This document shows, in pieces, positions 36,566 to 46,223 of a DNA stretch of 55,709 nucleotides. Both the position numbers and the translations under genes were made by a program. Location of the stretch: assembly GCA_025060325.1 (NCBI GenBank), contig JANXBW010000026.1:1-55709 (forward strand), in the 5' to 3' direction. The DNA comes from Thermoguttaceae bacterium. GTDB taxonomy: Bacteria > Planctomycetota > Planctomycetia > Pirellulales > Thermoguttaceae. Under the pieces are notes generated by a model. The model ran no database searches and was not told the DNA's origin. It saw only the letters and a list, made by a program, of their open reading frames with translations. Numbering within the stretch: the stretch's first letter is position 1; the number at the start of each line of letters is the position of its first letter.

Positions 36566-39409
36566 TTATCTCATCCGGCGTGAACCACCACAGACCGGGC
36601 AACTGACATTTCCGCGCGCCCCGCAATCTAGACACGGAACGGTCGTCGGTTCCCGGACGATGATAGGCCTACCAGTCATCGGATCGTGACCGAGCACTCG
36701 TTCTCGAGTTGTGCTGATCGAGCCATTGCCGCAGCGTTCGTTCGGACAATCCACCCAGCCCTCCCCATTGCAGCGCAGGCACCACGTATCGAGCCAGCCG
36801 AGGCCGCTCCGTTGACCACCCGTGCCGAATGAGACCGGCTTGGCTAGGCACTGAATCAACACCACCGACTTCTCAGCATCTTTGACGATCTCCGGAAGCT
36901 CGCGGGATATTTCCAGACCACGGCGGAGGGTAACATCAGGCAGGGCTTGCTCAAGCAAGTCCACCAGTTTGTCGGCCGGTTCAGCAACTGCAAAGTTCAT
37001 GCCAAGAAAACCAAAGCGGTCGACGGGGACGGCCACCACAGTCCCCGAGGTGTCGACAAAAGGCCCGCCGCTATTGCCCGGGTTGGAACGGAGGGCGATG
37101 AGATATTGGTGCGAAAGCTTTCCGTCGCCCGGCTCGGGGGGCGCACTAATTATCCCTCGTGTCACCTTGATCTCGGCTCCCAATAGTTCCGGAACGGGAA
37201 AACCAAGTAAGGCTACCTCTGAACCGGCCGGTAAGTAATTTTCCTCCGTTCGGATGGGCATTGGCTGGCCGGACCAATTCTCGCAGTAAAGCAATGCCAG
37301 ATCCACGTTAGGATCATCAGGGAGAAAGGCCACTTCGGCGTAGGCCACGGGCTTTCTATCCTTGTGGGGAATAATCCCAAACAGCGTCCCCTTTTCGACG
37401 ACACGCCGGTTGGTGACAATATAGTTTGGCGCCACCACAAATCCGCTTCCGAACCCGACCACGCGTAGCTCTTCTTTACGAGCAACTGCCGGACGTGGCC
37501 CCCGAACTGGCAGTGCTGGCTCAAACAGGCCATCAGCAATCAGCAAATCCCAAGACAGGGGCAGAAAAATAAAGCCCCGGGGAGTCCCTCCACCTCCACC
37601 GCCCGCTTCCGGAGCAAGTTCGCAAGCCCGCGTGTACAACTCGGCAAATGATCGGGAAGTGGCGGGCGAAAGCGGCAGAACTTTGCTATTATCTGCAAGG
37701 AGAACCACCTTAATGTTGTGGGTCACTTCGGGGCTGCCACCAAGTTCCAATGCCTTTCGGAAAGCTGAAAGGGCCGACGCCGGCGCCCGATTTCGCAGTT
37801 CCGTAAGCGCAAGGTTATTCCATGCCCCTAAATGATCCGGCTTTCGCTGCACACACCGCCTGAAGCACTGCCGGGCATCGTGGAATTTGGGACCAGCAAC
37901 GGCATAGAGCAGTCCGAGCAAGAAATCCGCCGAGACAAACTCCGGATCCAGCCGACTTGCTTTTTCAAACTCGTTGATGGCGGCCTGATCACTGCGGCCA
38001 ACAAGCAGCAATCCCTTTTTAAAGGCGGCCCGGGCATCTTTCTTCCGCGCCTTCCAGTCCTCGGGTACAACCCACTGCTCCCCTAACCGGACCATCTTAT
38101 TAGCCGCCCGCTTCTCCCAAACGGGTAGGTGATCGCGTGCTTTTTCTTTTTCAGCCTCCGTGACTCCCTCCCACTCGAGGAAGACCTTGTAAAGGAGGAG
38201 CATTTCCAGGGCAAACCGCACATCATTGCCCAAGGCGTCCAATCGGGTCTTCGTAGACGCCCCGTTGGCCCGGAGGAACACCTCCGCAGTTTTCCGGTCC
38301 GTGATCAGTGGTTCCGGCAGCTCAATGCTCCGGTCTTGGATGAGCTCCTCCACTGCAGGGGGCTCTGCAGGCTGGACGGCCGGCTGAGGCAGGGGGGATA
38401 CCGGCTCGGGTTGCTCCCGTTGACTTGTGTCGCCGGCAGCTGGGCCAGGCTTTTCCGGCGCCGCGCGAGCCGGTTGTGGAATTCCGCCCACACCACCCCC
38501 TCCGGCCGCCGGTACCGGGCCGCCTAAGAAAACCGCGGGCGGAGGTTGATCACCCGATCTCTTCGAAGGCACCGCCTTGGCTTCAGGCTCAACCTCCCGC
38601 AGCTGAGAACCTGGCACAGGGTCCGACCCACCGCGCGACGGTCCCGCACTGAGGCGCTCGGCAGCGGGGATGAGGGCGGAGTCGCCACCAGCCTGAGCTG
38701 GAGCGGGAGGACCTGGCTTCCTTGCCACCGCCTTGTCCAAACTGAGACGGTGGATCAGAAGCCCGATAAGCGCAATTCCCCCGACAGCCACCGCCGCGAC
38801 AACCCCCAGTTTGATGTAGTCTTCCCATTTTTCGGCAATTGTCGGGAACAAGCGGTGACGGCCTCCGTCGGCATCCCGCTTCTCCTCTTCCCTTTGCTTT
38901 TTGAGGTGATCACTAGCAGGTTGAGAGGCCGAGCGAAATTCTCGGCCTGGTTCAGCGGCCGGATAGTCCTTCAGGGCGTACTCCTCTTCGGAGGCCGCCG
39001 ACTCCGCGGCACTAGCGGCACCAGTTGACTGCGGACTAAGTGAGCTCGCCGCGACCTGAGAGCCTGGAGCAGTAGCCGCCGGGCCACCAGCGCCCTGGGA
39101 ATCGGGGACTCCCTCCTTAGTAGGTCCCCCTGCCATCCTTTGCCGAAGTTGCTCGTCGTAAGCAGCCTTCCGTTTGGGGTCAAGAAGGCAGCTCTGCGCT
39201 TGAGCAAGAATAGCGAGAATCTCCTCGGCCTCTTTGGCATGGGGACCGCGTAAATGAGGTTGAATAGCCAGCTGCCGAACTTGTACCGCCTGAAGGATAA
39301 GGAGCTTGTCGTCTTCGAATCGCCGCAATCCAAGCAGGCTGTAATAGTCCACAGGTCTGCGATCAGGCGGGATACCAAGCCAGTTCAGTAGAGGATCGAA
39401 TTCCGGCAT
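36566..39409 (-). CDS. DnaJ-like / TPR / HtrA-like protein with zinc finger, catalytic His replaced
   Basis: 947 aa in order: a DnaJ-like N-terminal domain of planctomycete type (about 18-92: DYYSLLGLRRFEDD, ILAQAQSCLLDPKRKAAYDE); a low-complexity linker; one transmembrane helix (about 197-217, GVVAAVAVGGIALIGLLIHR); a Pro/Glu-rich stretch; TPR units (about 455-560, HLGAWNNLALTELRNRAP); a trypsin-like HtrA-type domain (about 620-850); and a C-terminal DnaJ-type zinc finger (CLRCNGEGWVDCPNERC ... CLDCGARGNVSCPVCGG). In the protease domain the Asp (D703, NVDLALL) and Ser (S780, GNSGGPF) are present with normal spacing, but the His position of TNxHVV is Arg (TNRRVV, R669). It may therefore be inactive, acting as a binding or chaperone-like membrane protein. 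Confidence 0.9.
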   Translation of the reverse strand: MPEFDPLLNWLGIPPDRRPVDYYSLLGLRRFEDDKLLILQAVQVRQLAIQPHLRGPHAKEAEEILAILAQAQSCLLDPKRKAAYDEQLRQRMAGGPTKEGVPDSQGAGGPAATAPGSQVAASSLSPQSTGAASAAESAASEEEYALKDYPAAEPGREFRSASQPASDHLKKQREEEKRDADGGRHRLFPTIAEKWEDYIKLGVVAAVAVGGIALIGLLIHRLSLDKAVARKPGPPAPAQAGGDSALIPAAERLSAGPSRGGSDPVPGSQLREVEPEAKAVPSKRSGDQPPPAVFLGGPVPAAGGGGVGGIPQPARAAPEKPGPAAGDTSQREQPEPVSPLPQPAVQPAEPPAVEELIQDRSIELPEPLITDRKTAEVFLRANGASTKTRLDALGNDVRFALEMLLLYKVFLEWEGVTEAEKEKARDHLPVWEKRAANKMVRLGEQWVVPEDWKARKKDARAAFKKGLLLVGRSDQAAINEFEKASRLDPEFVSADFLLGLLYAVAGPKFHDARQCFRRCVQRKPDHLGAWNNLALTELRNRAPASALSAFRKALELGGSPEVTHNIKVVLLADNSKVLPLSPATSRSFAELYTRACELAPEAGGGGGGTPRGFIFLPLSWDLLIADGLFEPALPVRGPRPAVARKEELRVVGFGSGFVVAPNYIVTNRRVVEKGTLFGIIPHKDRKPVAYAEVAFLPDDPNVDLALLYCENWSGQPMPIRTEENYLPAGSEVALLGFPVPELLGAEIKVTRGIISAPPEPGDGKLSHQYLIALRSNPGNSGGPFVDTSGTVVAVPVDRFGFLGMNFAVAEPADKLVDLLEQALPDVTLRRGLEISRELPEIVKDAEKSVVLIQCLAKPVSFGTGGQRSGLGWLDTWCLRCNGEGWVDCPNERCGNGSISTTRERVLGHDPMTGRPIIVREPTTVPCLDCGARGNVSCPVCGGSRRMR

Positions 39410-40566
39410 GGCTGTGCCCCTCTTCGGTTACCTCGCGAGATCGGTCAAAACCGGAAACCCAGCCCAATAGACAGTGCCGAATTACGTCAACGCCGGGGAC
39501 TTAACCGCAAGCTCGGATGATCAGGTATGTCGCATCGCATCCGGCCATTCCGCGACACCATCCCGCCAACTCGGCAAATACGGTCTCCGCACCAAAACCA
39601 GCCACGTGTAAACTTTGCCGGTGGTATCTCCAGTATGAACCTTGCTCTCAATGAGCTTGCCCTCCTGATAGATAGGCTCACTCTTCCCTGCGAAATCTTC
39701 ACGAGCTCGGGCCGGATCCATCGGCTCTTGCCCTATCCGGATTATAACCACACGCCAAGAGGCCTAAACAACCAGATTGGTCAACTTGTGTCCAACCTGA
39801 CCAAAAATTTTCTCTGTCCCCGGAGCCCACTTTCCCACCCTCGCGAGGCAGGAGTTTTTCTGTGCGTTGCCAGCGGTAATATGAGTCCTCGATAAGTCGG
39901 CTAGTGAGAGCTCCGGGATTGCCTTTGGTTTTGGCCCATTTTTTAGTTCACTTCATAGGCGCGATGCCTGCGGTGAGATTTGCGCGTCACGGAACCGGTG
40001 GTACCTTTTTAAGAAGCCGCGTGTACGGGAAAAAAGTGGCCCGGATTGTCCTGGGTCAAACCCCCAAAAGCCCCAACTTGCCGCGGGATCAAGCTCAGGA
40101 ACCGCCCATGCCATAGCGAAAAGCTGGAGGGCGTGTTCTTGTCCGAGAACTTTCCTCTCCCCCGCGCGTACATGAATGAAGGACCGTCGGGCAGATCAAT
40201 TAAGGGGTAGAAGGGCAAACAAAGCAGGTAATAACGTGTGGCCGGCTAGCTTGGCTCGCTCCGGCAAGCCGGAGTGGATCGTGAGCATCTCCGTAAAAAA
40301 TAGGCGAAGACTCGGCCGCGATGGTTGCTTTCAAAGATGGGCCACAATCCAACCGAGCTCCGCGCTCTTGCCGCCCGGCTAAGTTGCTCGTCCACGCCTT
40401 CCTCAGACCTGGCAACCACCGGCTCTGCACTGGGTGGCGTGCACAGGATAAGCTCGGCAGCTAGCCCTATCTCTCCCGTAAACACCTTCGCTGAGTAAGC
40501 TGGGTAAGTCGACAAGAATTATGAGGAACTAACCGACAAAAGGGCTGGATGGTCACTGCCTGCCCC
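39410..40566. other. Long intergenic region
   Basis: About 1150 bp without a convincing gene. A 76-codon minus-strand frame at 39521-39751 (GTG start, no ribosome binding site) looks moderately protein-like but matches no family I know. A short stem CTCCGG-CAAG-CCGGAG lies at 40259-40274 with no U-run. Confidence 0.45.
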
Positions 40567-41832
40567 CTACCTATCCCCCTGCGTGGCAAGCTGACTTCGG
40601 GCAAAATCGATCGCTTCCTCTTTTGTCGTCAACTGTCCGTCCAATTGACGTCGACGAATCTCGGACAAGATTCTCCGATAAATAGGCCCCGGCGGAATCC
40701 CTAGCGTCTGAAGGTCAATCCCCGAAACAAGCGGGGCAGGATCCCAAAGTTCCCGCGGCTGAGCCAATTTCTCCCGCCACCATCGCATAATCTCAGGATC
40801 CATACGCCCTGCCGCCACTAGCGCTTCCCCCCAAGCCAAAAGCTCGCGGATGTACGGCGAAGATGCAATAGGGTGAACTTCTGACCACAAGCGCTGAGGT
40901 GCTTCCGTCAACATGTAACGCCAATGAAGGAGCCACGCGGTTGTCAACCGCACCTGGTTGGAAAATCTAAGCCGCCGGGCGACCTGCTCCGAGTCTTCGG
41001 GCTTGATTAACCTCCAATAAAGCACCGCCAAAGCTAAAGCAAAAGTCGGTTGCTCCAGTTTCTCTGCCACGCTGAGATTTTCCGCCCATGCTACCGGATT
41101 GTGGACAATCGCGGAGGCTAACTCCGGGAGAATCACCTCAAGCAACCCGGAAGCCAGGAGCAATTCGGCCGCCTGACGCCGTCCCGGCTCAACTAAACAC
41201 CTCTCCAGTTCTGCCGCGATTCGCTCGGGGCTTACCTGCACAATTTGGGGGGCCATCTCCTTAATGGCGGCAAAGGTCTCCGAATCGATGGAAAACCCGA
41301 AGCTCGCGGCAAAACGCACCGCCCGAAGCATCCGCAATTTATCTTCGGCAAATCGTTCCCGAGGATTCCCAATAGCCCGTATGATCCCCTGCCGTAGATC
41401 CTCCTGGCCTCCCACGTAATCAATGACCCGATTCTCCAGTGGGTCTAGGAAAAGACCATTGATGGTAAAATCGCGGCGTTTAGCATCTTCTTCGGCTGTG
41501 GAAAAGTGCACGCGGTCAGGATGCCGGCCATCGGAGTAAGTGTCGTCGCGGCGAAAGGTCGCCACCTCGATTTGGCCCTCTCCCGCCCGGCCGACTATGG
41601 TGATAACGCCGAAAGCTGCCCCAACCGCCAAGGTCTTCCGATGACGAAACACCCGGCGGATCTCGTCCGGAAGAGCATTGGTAGCCACATCGTAGTCCTT
41701 CGGCGTTCGCCCCAAAAGTTCGTCACGCACACAGCCGCCGGCCCAGTAGGCCTCGTAGCCGGCTCGGCGCAGCGTGGCTACCACCTCAAGGGCAAAGCGG
41801 CGCTGTTTTTCCGGCTGAACCGTCGCGGGCAC
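40567..41832 (-). CDS. cca: CCA-adding/poly(A) polymerase family tRNA nucleotidyltransferase
   Basis: 421 aa from GTG at 41832, where GGAGG has a 6-base spacing; GTG at 41838 abuts that site. The head nucleotidyltransferase domain shows GGCVRDELLGRTPKDYDVAT with the two catalytic Asp residues of the DYD motif. Then RRDFTINGLFLDP and RAIGNPRERFAEDKLRMLRA follow, and the neck helices AVRFAASFGFSIDSETFAAI. It adds or repairs the 3' CCA of tRNAs; the poly(A) polymerase activity of close paralogues cannot be excluded from sequence. It stands 420 bp downstream of addA on the same strand and is probably transcribed alone. Confidence 0.93.
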   Translation of the reverse strand: MPATVQPEKQRRFALEVVATLRRAGYEAYWAGGCVRDELLGRTPKDYDVATNALPDEIRRVFRHRKTLAVGAAFGVITIVGRAGEGQIEVATFRRDDTYSDGRHPDRVHFSTAEEDAKRRDFTINGLFLDPLENRVIDYVGGQEDLRQGIIRAIGNPRERFAEDKLRMLRAVRFAASFGFSIDSETFAAIKEMAPQIVQVSPERIAAELERCLVEPGRRQAAELLLASGLLEVILPELASAIVHNPVAWAENLSVAEKLEQPTFALALAVLYWRLIKPEDSEQVARRLRFSNQVRLTTAWLLHWRYMLTEAPQRLWSEVHPIASSPYIRELLAWGEALVAAGRMDPEIMRWWREKLAQPRELWDPAPLVSGIDLQTLGIPPGPIYRRILSEIRRRQLDGQLTTKEEAIDFARSQLATQGDR

Positions 41833-41838
41833 CCCCAC

Positions 41839-42251
41839 CCTCCGGCCAAAAACCTAGTTTAATAGTTTGCTATCGGAGGCTGCTAAGTCTTAGTCCCCCC
41901 GGCTTCCCGGCGCTGACAAATCGTCCACTGGAACTTTAGCAATATATTCCGAGTTAACTCGCCCGGCCATCCAGGGCTTTTTCTTGCTCTTTGGACTGCT
42001 TTTTCTGCAAGGTTGCTTTAACCCCCAGGGCGAGGCTTAACTCACGAATTTCCTCATCATTCTAACGGGCTCTTGCCCGTCCGAAAACCGGGATGAGGAT
42101 ACTTGCGGGGAATCGATCGTAAATGCGTGGACTTAATAAGCTTGGGGTTAACCCGTGGAAATGACCGAGTGAGACAACCGCTGGGCAACTAACCGGAAAA
42201 GTAGCCGCGCTTGACGTGCAAGGCGACGGGTGCCTGCGGGCTCCAGGGAGA
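41839..42251. other. Intergenic region, nothing recognised
   Basis: About 410 bp between addA and cca. No gene or clear terminator was found. Confidence 0.45.
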
Positions 42252-45200
42252 TCACTGGCCAGTGAGATATCCGCTTAGGAGCGCGTCGATTTTCTGGACC
42301 GCTTGTTTACGAACTTCATCGCTCCAGGCCAGCCGAAAATCGCGACCTGGACGGAGAAAGTAAAGAATCACCGCAGCCGGTGGGGTGCCAAGCGCATATT
42401 CGGCGGCCACGCCGTAGATTTCCAGCTGAAGCTGATACCATCCGGCCGCTATCTCCACTCCTTCCGCCTGAATACGATTAGTCTTATAGTCAACAAGAAT
42501 CCATCCGCCTGATGGCTCCTGGTAAAGGCAGTCAAAGAATCCACGAATATAGGGACGCTTCTCGATCGCGCCTTGAGCCAGGGGTGGCCAGGGAAGGAGA
42601 AACTCCACCTCTCGCAGGAGGCTTTTGGCCCGAGCAATCTCTTGACCAAGGGGCGAAGCCACGAAGCGATGAATGATCTCCTCCAAATCTTCCACCGCCT
42701 CAGGCAGCGGTTCATATCGGGGCAAAACCGCCCGAACGCACCGCGGCACACTCGTCGGATCAGCAAAATTCACCAAGCTTAAAACCTCGTGCACAAATGA
42801 ACCAACAAGAGCGCCTGGGCCAGCCTCATCACTTGCCAGTTCAACCAGGACTGGATCCTTCGTTTCCTCATCGCCACCTTCGTCGGCTGTTGATAAAAGG
42901 GGAAGCTCCCGCGCGAATCCTGAGGGTCCATCTTTCCTTTGACCTGCCCCCACCAAGGAAAGTCCTGTATGGCGAAGGAGAGTAAATGAGAACTCTCGTC
43001 GTGCCCTTAAGTCCACATTAACGGGCTTTAGGTACTTGAGACTAACACCGTCGGTGGGAGTTTCGTGTCGCCGGGACTGGATTCTGTCTAAGATTTCCCC
43101 GGCTGACAATGTCCGGCCCCCCCGCGACGGCGGTTTAAGTGTTTCAGGTTCTGTGACCACCTTTACTTTCGGTATTTCCCCCGGGTACGAGGCATGATGG
43201 AGGAACTCGCCGGAGGTCAAGCAGAATCGCTGGGCAAGAAGCTCGATCCACGGCCCTTTTGCCTCGTTTGAATCCGTCAGTCCCGCGGAAAGGATGAGGT
43301 AGTCGGCTGCCCGTGTACACGCTACGTAAAAAACCCGCATTAATTCCCGCAGATTTTCCTCTTCCTCCGTTTTCGATAGGAGTTCGCCCAGTGGCGAATC
43401 TATGGATGGGCACCGCACGTAAGGCCCAAGTTCGTCGGAAAAATAGACTACATCTCGCGGGCCACGAGCCGAGCGCGCCACATCGGCCACGATGACTACA
43501 GGAAACTCCAAACCTTTCGCCTGGTGCACGGTCATAAGACGGACGACATCCGCTGTTTCCCAGAAAAGCGGTGCGAGGGGTTCCACTGGTTGCCGAGCCA
43601 CGTAATCCGAAAGCCGGGCGATGAATGCATCAAGGCCCAGGAAATTAGGCCGATCAAATTGACGAGCAAGCTCGATGAGCTTGTGCAAATTCGCTAGCTT
43701 TCGCTCGCCTAAGAATTCCGTCAACACAAGGGCATCATAGCCGGTTAGCTCCAACGCCTGTTGGATTAGCTCAGCAACAGGCAAACTATCCTTCCGTTCT
43801 CGTAAAGCCCCCAGGGTTTGCCGGGCGCGAGTTAGTGCCTGCTCTTGCCAACGGGACAAGCCTTCCGGAAGCTTTCCGCCGTAAAAAGCATTAACAAAGC
43901 CTTCTGGCGCATGCCCCAACCGCCACAGGACCTCGTCATCGCAGCAGAAAAACGGACTCCGCAACACACCGGCCAGACTAAAAGCATCGCTCGGATCCGA
44001 GATTGCCCGCAGCAAGTGAAGGAGGTCATAGACCTCTTGCTGAGCATAAAAAGCCTGTCCACCAACCACGTAGTAATCGATGCCCCACTTTCGCAAAGCA
44101 CGTTCGTAAAGATCGATGTTGGAAAGCGTCCGGAATAGAATCACCACATCCCCTGGTCGTACCGGCCGAAGGTGCCCGGCGGTATCGCCTTGTCCCTCTT
44201 CGACCACCAGTCTCTCCTGGGTGTCGAACATACGCCGCAGCCGCTGAGCCAGCCTCTCCGCCTCCGCCCGACGTAGCTCCTCCACGGAAACCTTTGGCTT
44301 CCGGCCGCTCTCCCCGCCATTTTCGGGCTTCACGATTGCCCAAAGAAACTCCACAATTGGCTCAACATTTACCTGCGGACGGTGAGCAACCAGGGGTTCA
44401 TAATCGGGCCCAAGGGCCTGACAAAACAAAGCGTTGACGAAGGAAAGAATTCCCGGCTGGCTTCGGAAATTGCGTGTTAACGCCACCCGGCCATGCGCTG
44501 GTATCGTTTCCCACAGCCTACGGAAAACTTCCGGATCAGCACGGCGGAAGCGATATATCGACTGTTTATAATCCCCGACAAAAAAGAGCTTTCCCGTACG
44601 TAATGCATCGCCACACAAAGATCGGATCAACGCTTCCTGATCGCGATCTGTGTCCTGAAATTCGTCTACAAGAAGGAGCTTGATTGCAAGGGACTGAGCA
44701 CCCAAGTCCCCGGATCTTGCCAGCTGTTCTACAACCTTCCGCGCCTCCCTAATCAGGTCCGAATAATCAAGACATGCTTCCTGCCTTTTTAGCCCTTCAT
44801 AACCCTCGATTACTTCCCGAGCCAAAAATAGGACTTGCTCAATTAGATCCGCGGCATTTTGCAGTGTAGCAAAGCTTACCCCAAAAAGGGTCACCAGCTT
44901 CTTGCATTCCTCCCGAACATGTTGCGCGTTTGCGCTAAAAAGTTCATAAACATCCTGGGGCAAGCCATGCTTTCTGGCAACTCCCTGAACGGTAGCCTCG
45001 CTTTGAAGCCTCTCAAGCAGCGCGGCCGCAGCCAATGGATTACCCCCTGACGCGGTGCTCCATTCTTCCAAGCGATTGACGATCTGGCAGACGTTTGCCA
45101 CGCGCTCCTGAATCACTGGAGAGGCCGATGGGTATTTCGCTGCAATGTCCCGTAGCGTCTGAAGGGCCCCCGAGCCGAGCAGTTGACGAAGTCCCTCCCG

Positions 45201-45860
45201 CCGCTTTCGCTCAAGATAGCCGGTCCACCGGTCGACAAGAACAGAGCCCTCTTTAAACGAACATTGGCCGTCAAACCATCGCGATCGCTCAATCACAAGC
45301 TCCGACAGAATCTGCGCAAGCCGTTCCAGCCCAAACTGTGTGGCAAGGCGAATCGTAGCCCCGTCAAGAGTGCTTAGCTTTTGCCTAAGTACATCGTCCA
45401 CGACCTGGGCAGTCAGGACGTTGGCCACACCTTCGTCAATAATTTCAAATTCCGGATCAACCTGGGCTAGGGCGGCATGGTGGCGAAGGAGCTGGCCACA
45501 GAAGGAATGAATCGTCCCGATCCTGGCAAAGTCGATCGTGCGCCAAAGATGAATCCAAGCTCTTCCTTTTTCTCCTAACCGCCGGACTTCTTCTTCGCAC
45601 AGCTTTCGTACCCGCTGGGATAGTTCACGCGCTGCTCGCTGGGTAAAAGTGATCGCGACAAGTTGACGAAGGATACTCCCGACATCCTCAGCTCCTACCG
45701 ACTCGCCCCTCCCTTGGGCAGTCTCCATCAACTCCTTGACCTCTGCCAAGAATCGCTCCGTAAGAACGCGGGTCTTGCCCGAACCCGCCCCCGCTGACAC
45801 TCCTACCGACACACCCCGAAGCGAAACCGCCCGTTCTTGTTGGTCCGTTAATCCTGCCAT
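42252..45860 (-). CDS. addA: UvrD-type helicase-nuclease, AddA-like subunit
   Basis: 1202 aa. Walker A is intact (SAGAGSGKT, residues 22-30), followed by TFTQRAARELSQRVRK (motif Ia), DEFQDTD (D399, motif II), FVGDYKQSIYRFRRADP (motif III), LTRNFRSQPGIL (motif IV), and LMTVHQAKGLEFPVVIVAD (motif V). The C-terminal RecB-type nuclease has RGFFDCLYQ and VDYKTNR (D1124, K1126), with FVHEVL before them. With AddB it would resect and unwind double-strand ends for RecA-dependent repair. The ATG at 45860 has a weak GGGA site. It is downstream of addB on the same strand, with a 363-bp gap, the same order as in Bacillus. Confidence 0.95.
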   Translation of the reverse strand: MAGLTDQQERAVSLRGVSVGVSAGAGSGKTRVLTERFLAEVKELMETAQGRGESVGAEDVGSILRQLVAITFTQRAARELSQRVRKLCEEEVRRLGEKGRAWIHLWRTIDFARIGTIHSFCGQLLRHHAALAQVDPEFEIIDEGVANVLTAQVVDDVLRQKLSTLDGATIRLATQFGLERLAQILSELVIERSRWFDGQCSFKEGSVLVDRWTGYLERKRREGLRQLLGSGALQTLRDIAAKYPSASPVIQERVANVCQIVNRLEEWSTASGGNPLAAAALLERLQSEATVQGVARKHGLPQDVYELFSANAQHVREECKKLVTLFGVSFATLQNAADLIEQVLFLAREVIEGYEGLKRQEACLDYSDLIREARKVVEQLARSGDLGAQSLAIKLLLVDEFQDTDRDQEALIRSLCGDALRTGKLFFVGDYKQSIYRFRRADPEVFRRLWETIPAHGRVALTRNFRSQPGILSFVNALFCQALGPDYEPLVAHRPQVNVEPIVEFLWAIVKPENGGESGRKPKVSVEELRRAEAERLAQRLRRMFDTQERLVVEEGQGDTAGHLRPVRPGDVVILFRTLSNIDLYERALRKWGIDYYVVGGQAFYAQQEVYDLLHLLRAISDPSDAFSLAGVLRSPFFCCDDEVLWRLGHAPEGFVNAFYGGKLPEGLSRWQEQALTRARQTLGALRERKDSLPVAELIQQALELTGYDALVLTEFLGERKLANLHKLIELARQFDRPNFLGLDAFIARLSDYVARQPVEPLAPLFWETADVVRLMTVHQAKGLEFPVVIVADVARSARGPRDVVYFSDELGPYVRCPSIDSPLGELLSKTEEEENLRELMRVFYVACTRAADYLILSAGLTDSNEAKGPWIELLAQRFCLTSGEFLHHASYPGEIPKVKVVTEPETLKPPSRGGRTLSAGEILDRIQSRRHETPTDGVSLKYLKPVNVDLRARREFSFTLLRHTGLSLVGAGQRKDGPSGFARELPLLSTADEGGDEETKDPVLVELASDEAGPGALVGSFVHEVLSLVNFADPTSVPRCVRAVLPRYEPLPEAVEDLEEIIHRFVASPLGQEIARAKSLLREVEFLLPWPPLAQGAIEKRPYIRGFFDCLYQEPSGGWILVDYKTNRIQAEGVEIAAGWYQLQLEIYGVAAEYALGTPPAAVILYFLRPGRDFRLAWSDEVRKQAVQKIDALLSGYLTGQ

Positions 45861-46223
45861 GAAAACAAGTCCCTGTCGAACAACGGCTCCCTTTGAAATT
45901 AGTTGACAATCCGCTATCGCACAAAGATGGGCCTTAGCTCCTGTCGAAACGAAGCCCGAGGCTTCTATTCGCGTAAAACGCCACCCGAAAATCCCGGGCC
46001 AGATTTCTTGCCAGAGTCAACTACCTTAGTCGGAAGTCACCTTCCGACAAGGTTTGTTTCCGACCTCGCCCAACAAATGCCCGGCCCTCCATCTTCCACA
46101 AGCAGTCAGCCGCAACCTACCGCTCTGCTTCCGCCGAAGCACGCACGTGCCTTCGCGGCTACAGTAGACGATACGAAGCGAACTTGGAGCTTCAACTCGT
46201 GTGGTCCACAACTCCGTTTTTGT
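45861..46223. other. Gap between addB and addA
   Basis: About 360 bp. Unusually long for this gene pair, which overlaps or nearly does in many bacteria. No gene or strong hairpin is seen. Confidence 0.45.

Noticed and set aside
39521-39751. Possible 76-aa minus-strand protein
   Set aside because: The composition is protein-like, but there is no ribosome binding site, a stop lies just upstream and I know no relative; left as a note in the intergenic entry.
40259-40274. Perfect CTCCGG/CCGGAG stem
   Set aside because: Too short and without a U-run to be called a terminator; such stems are expected by chance in GC-rich DNA.
45904-45909. TTGACA on the plus strand next to addA
   Set aside because: No gene on that strand to drive, and no -10 at suitable spacing.
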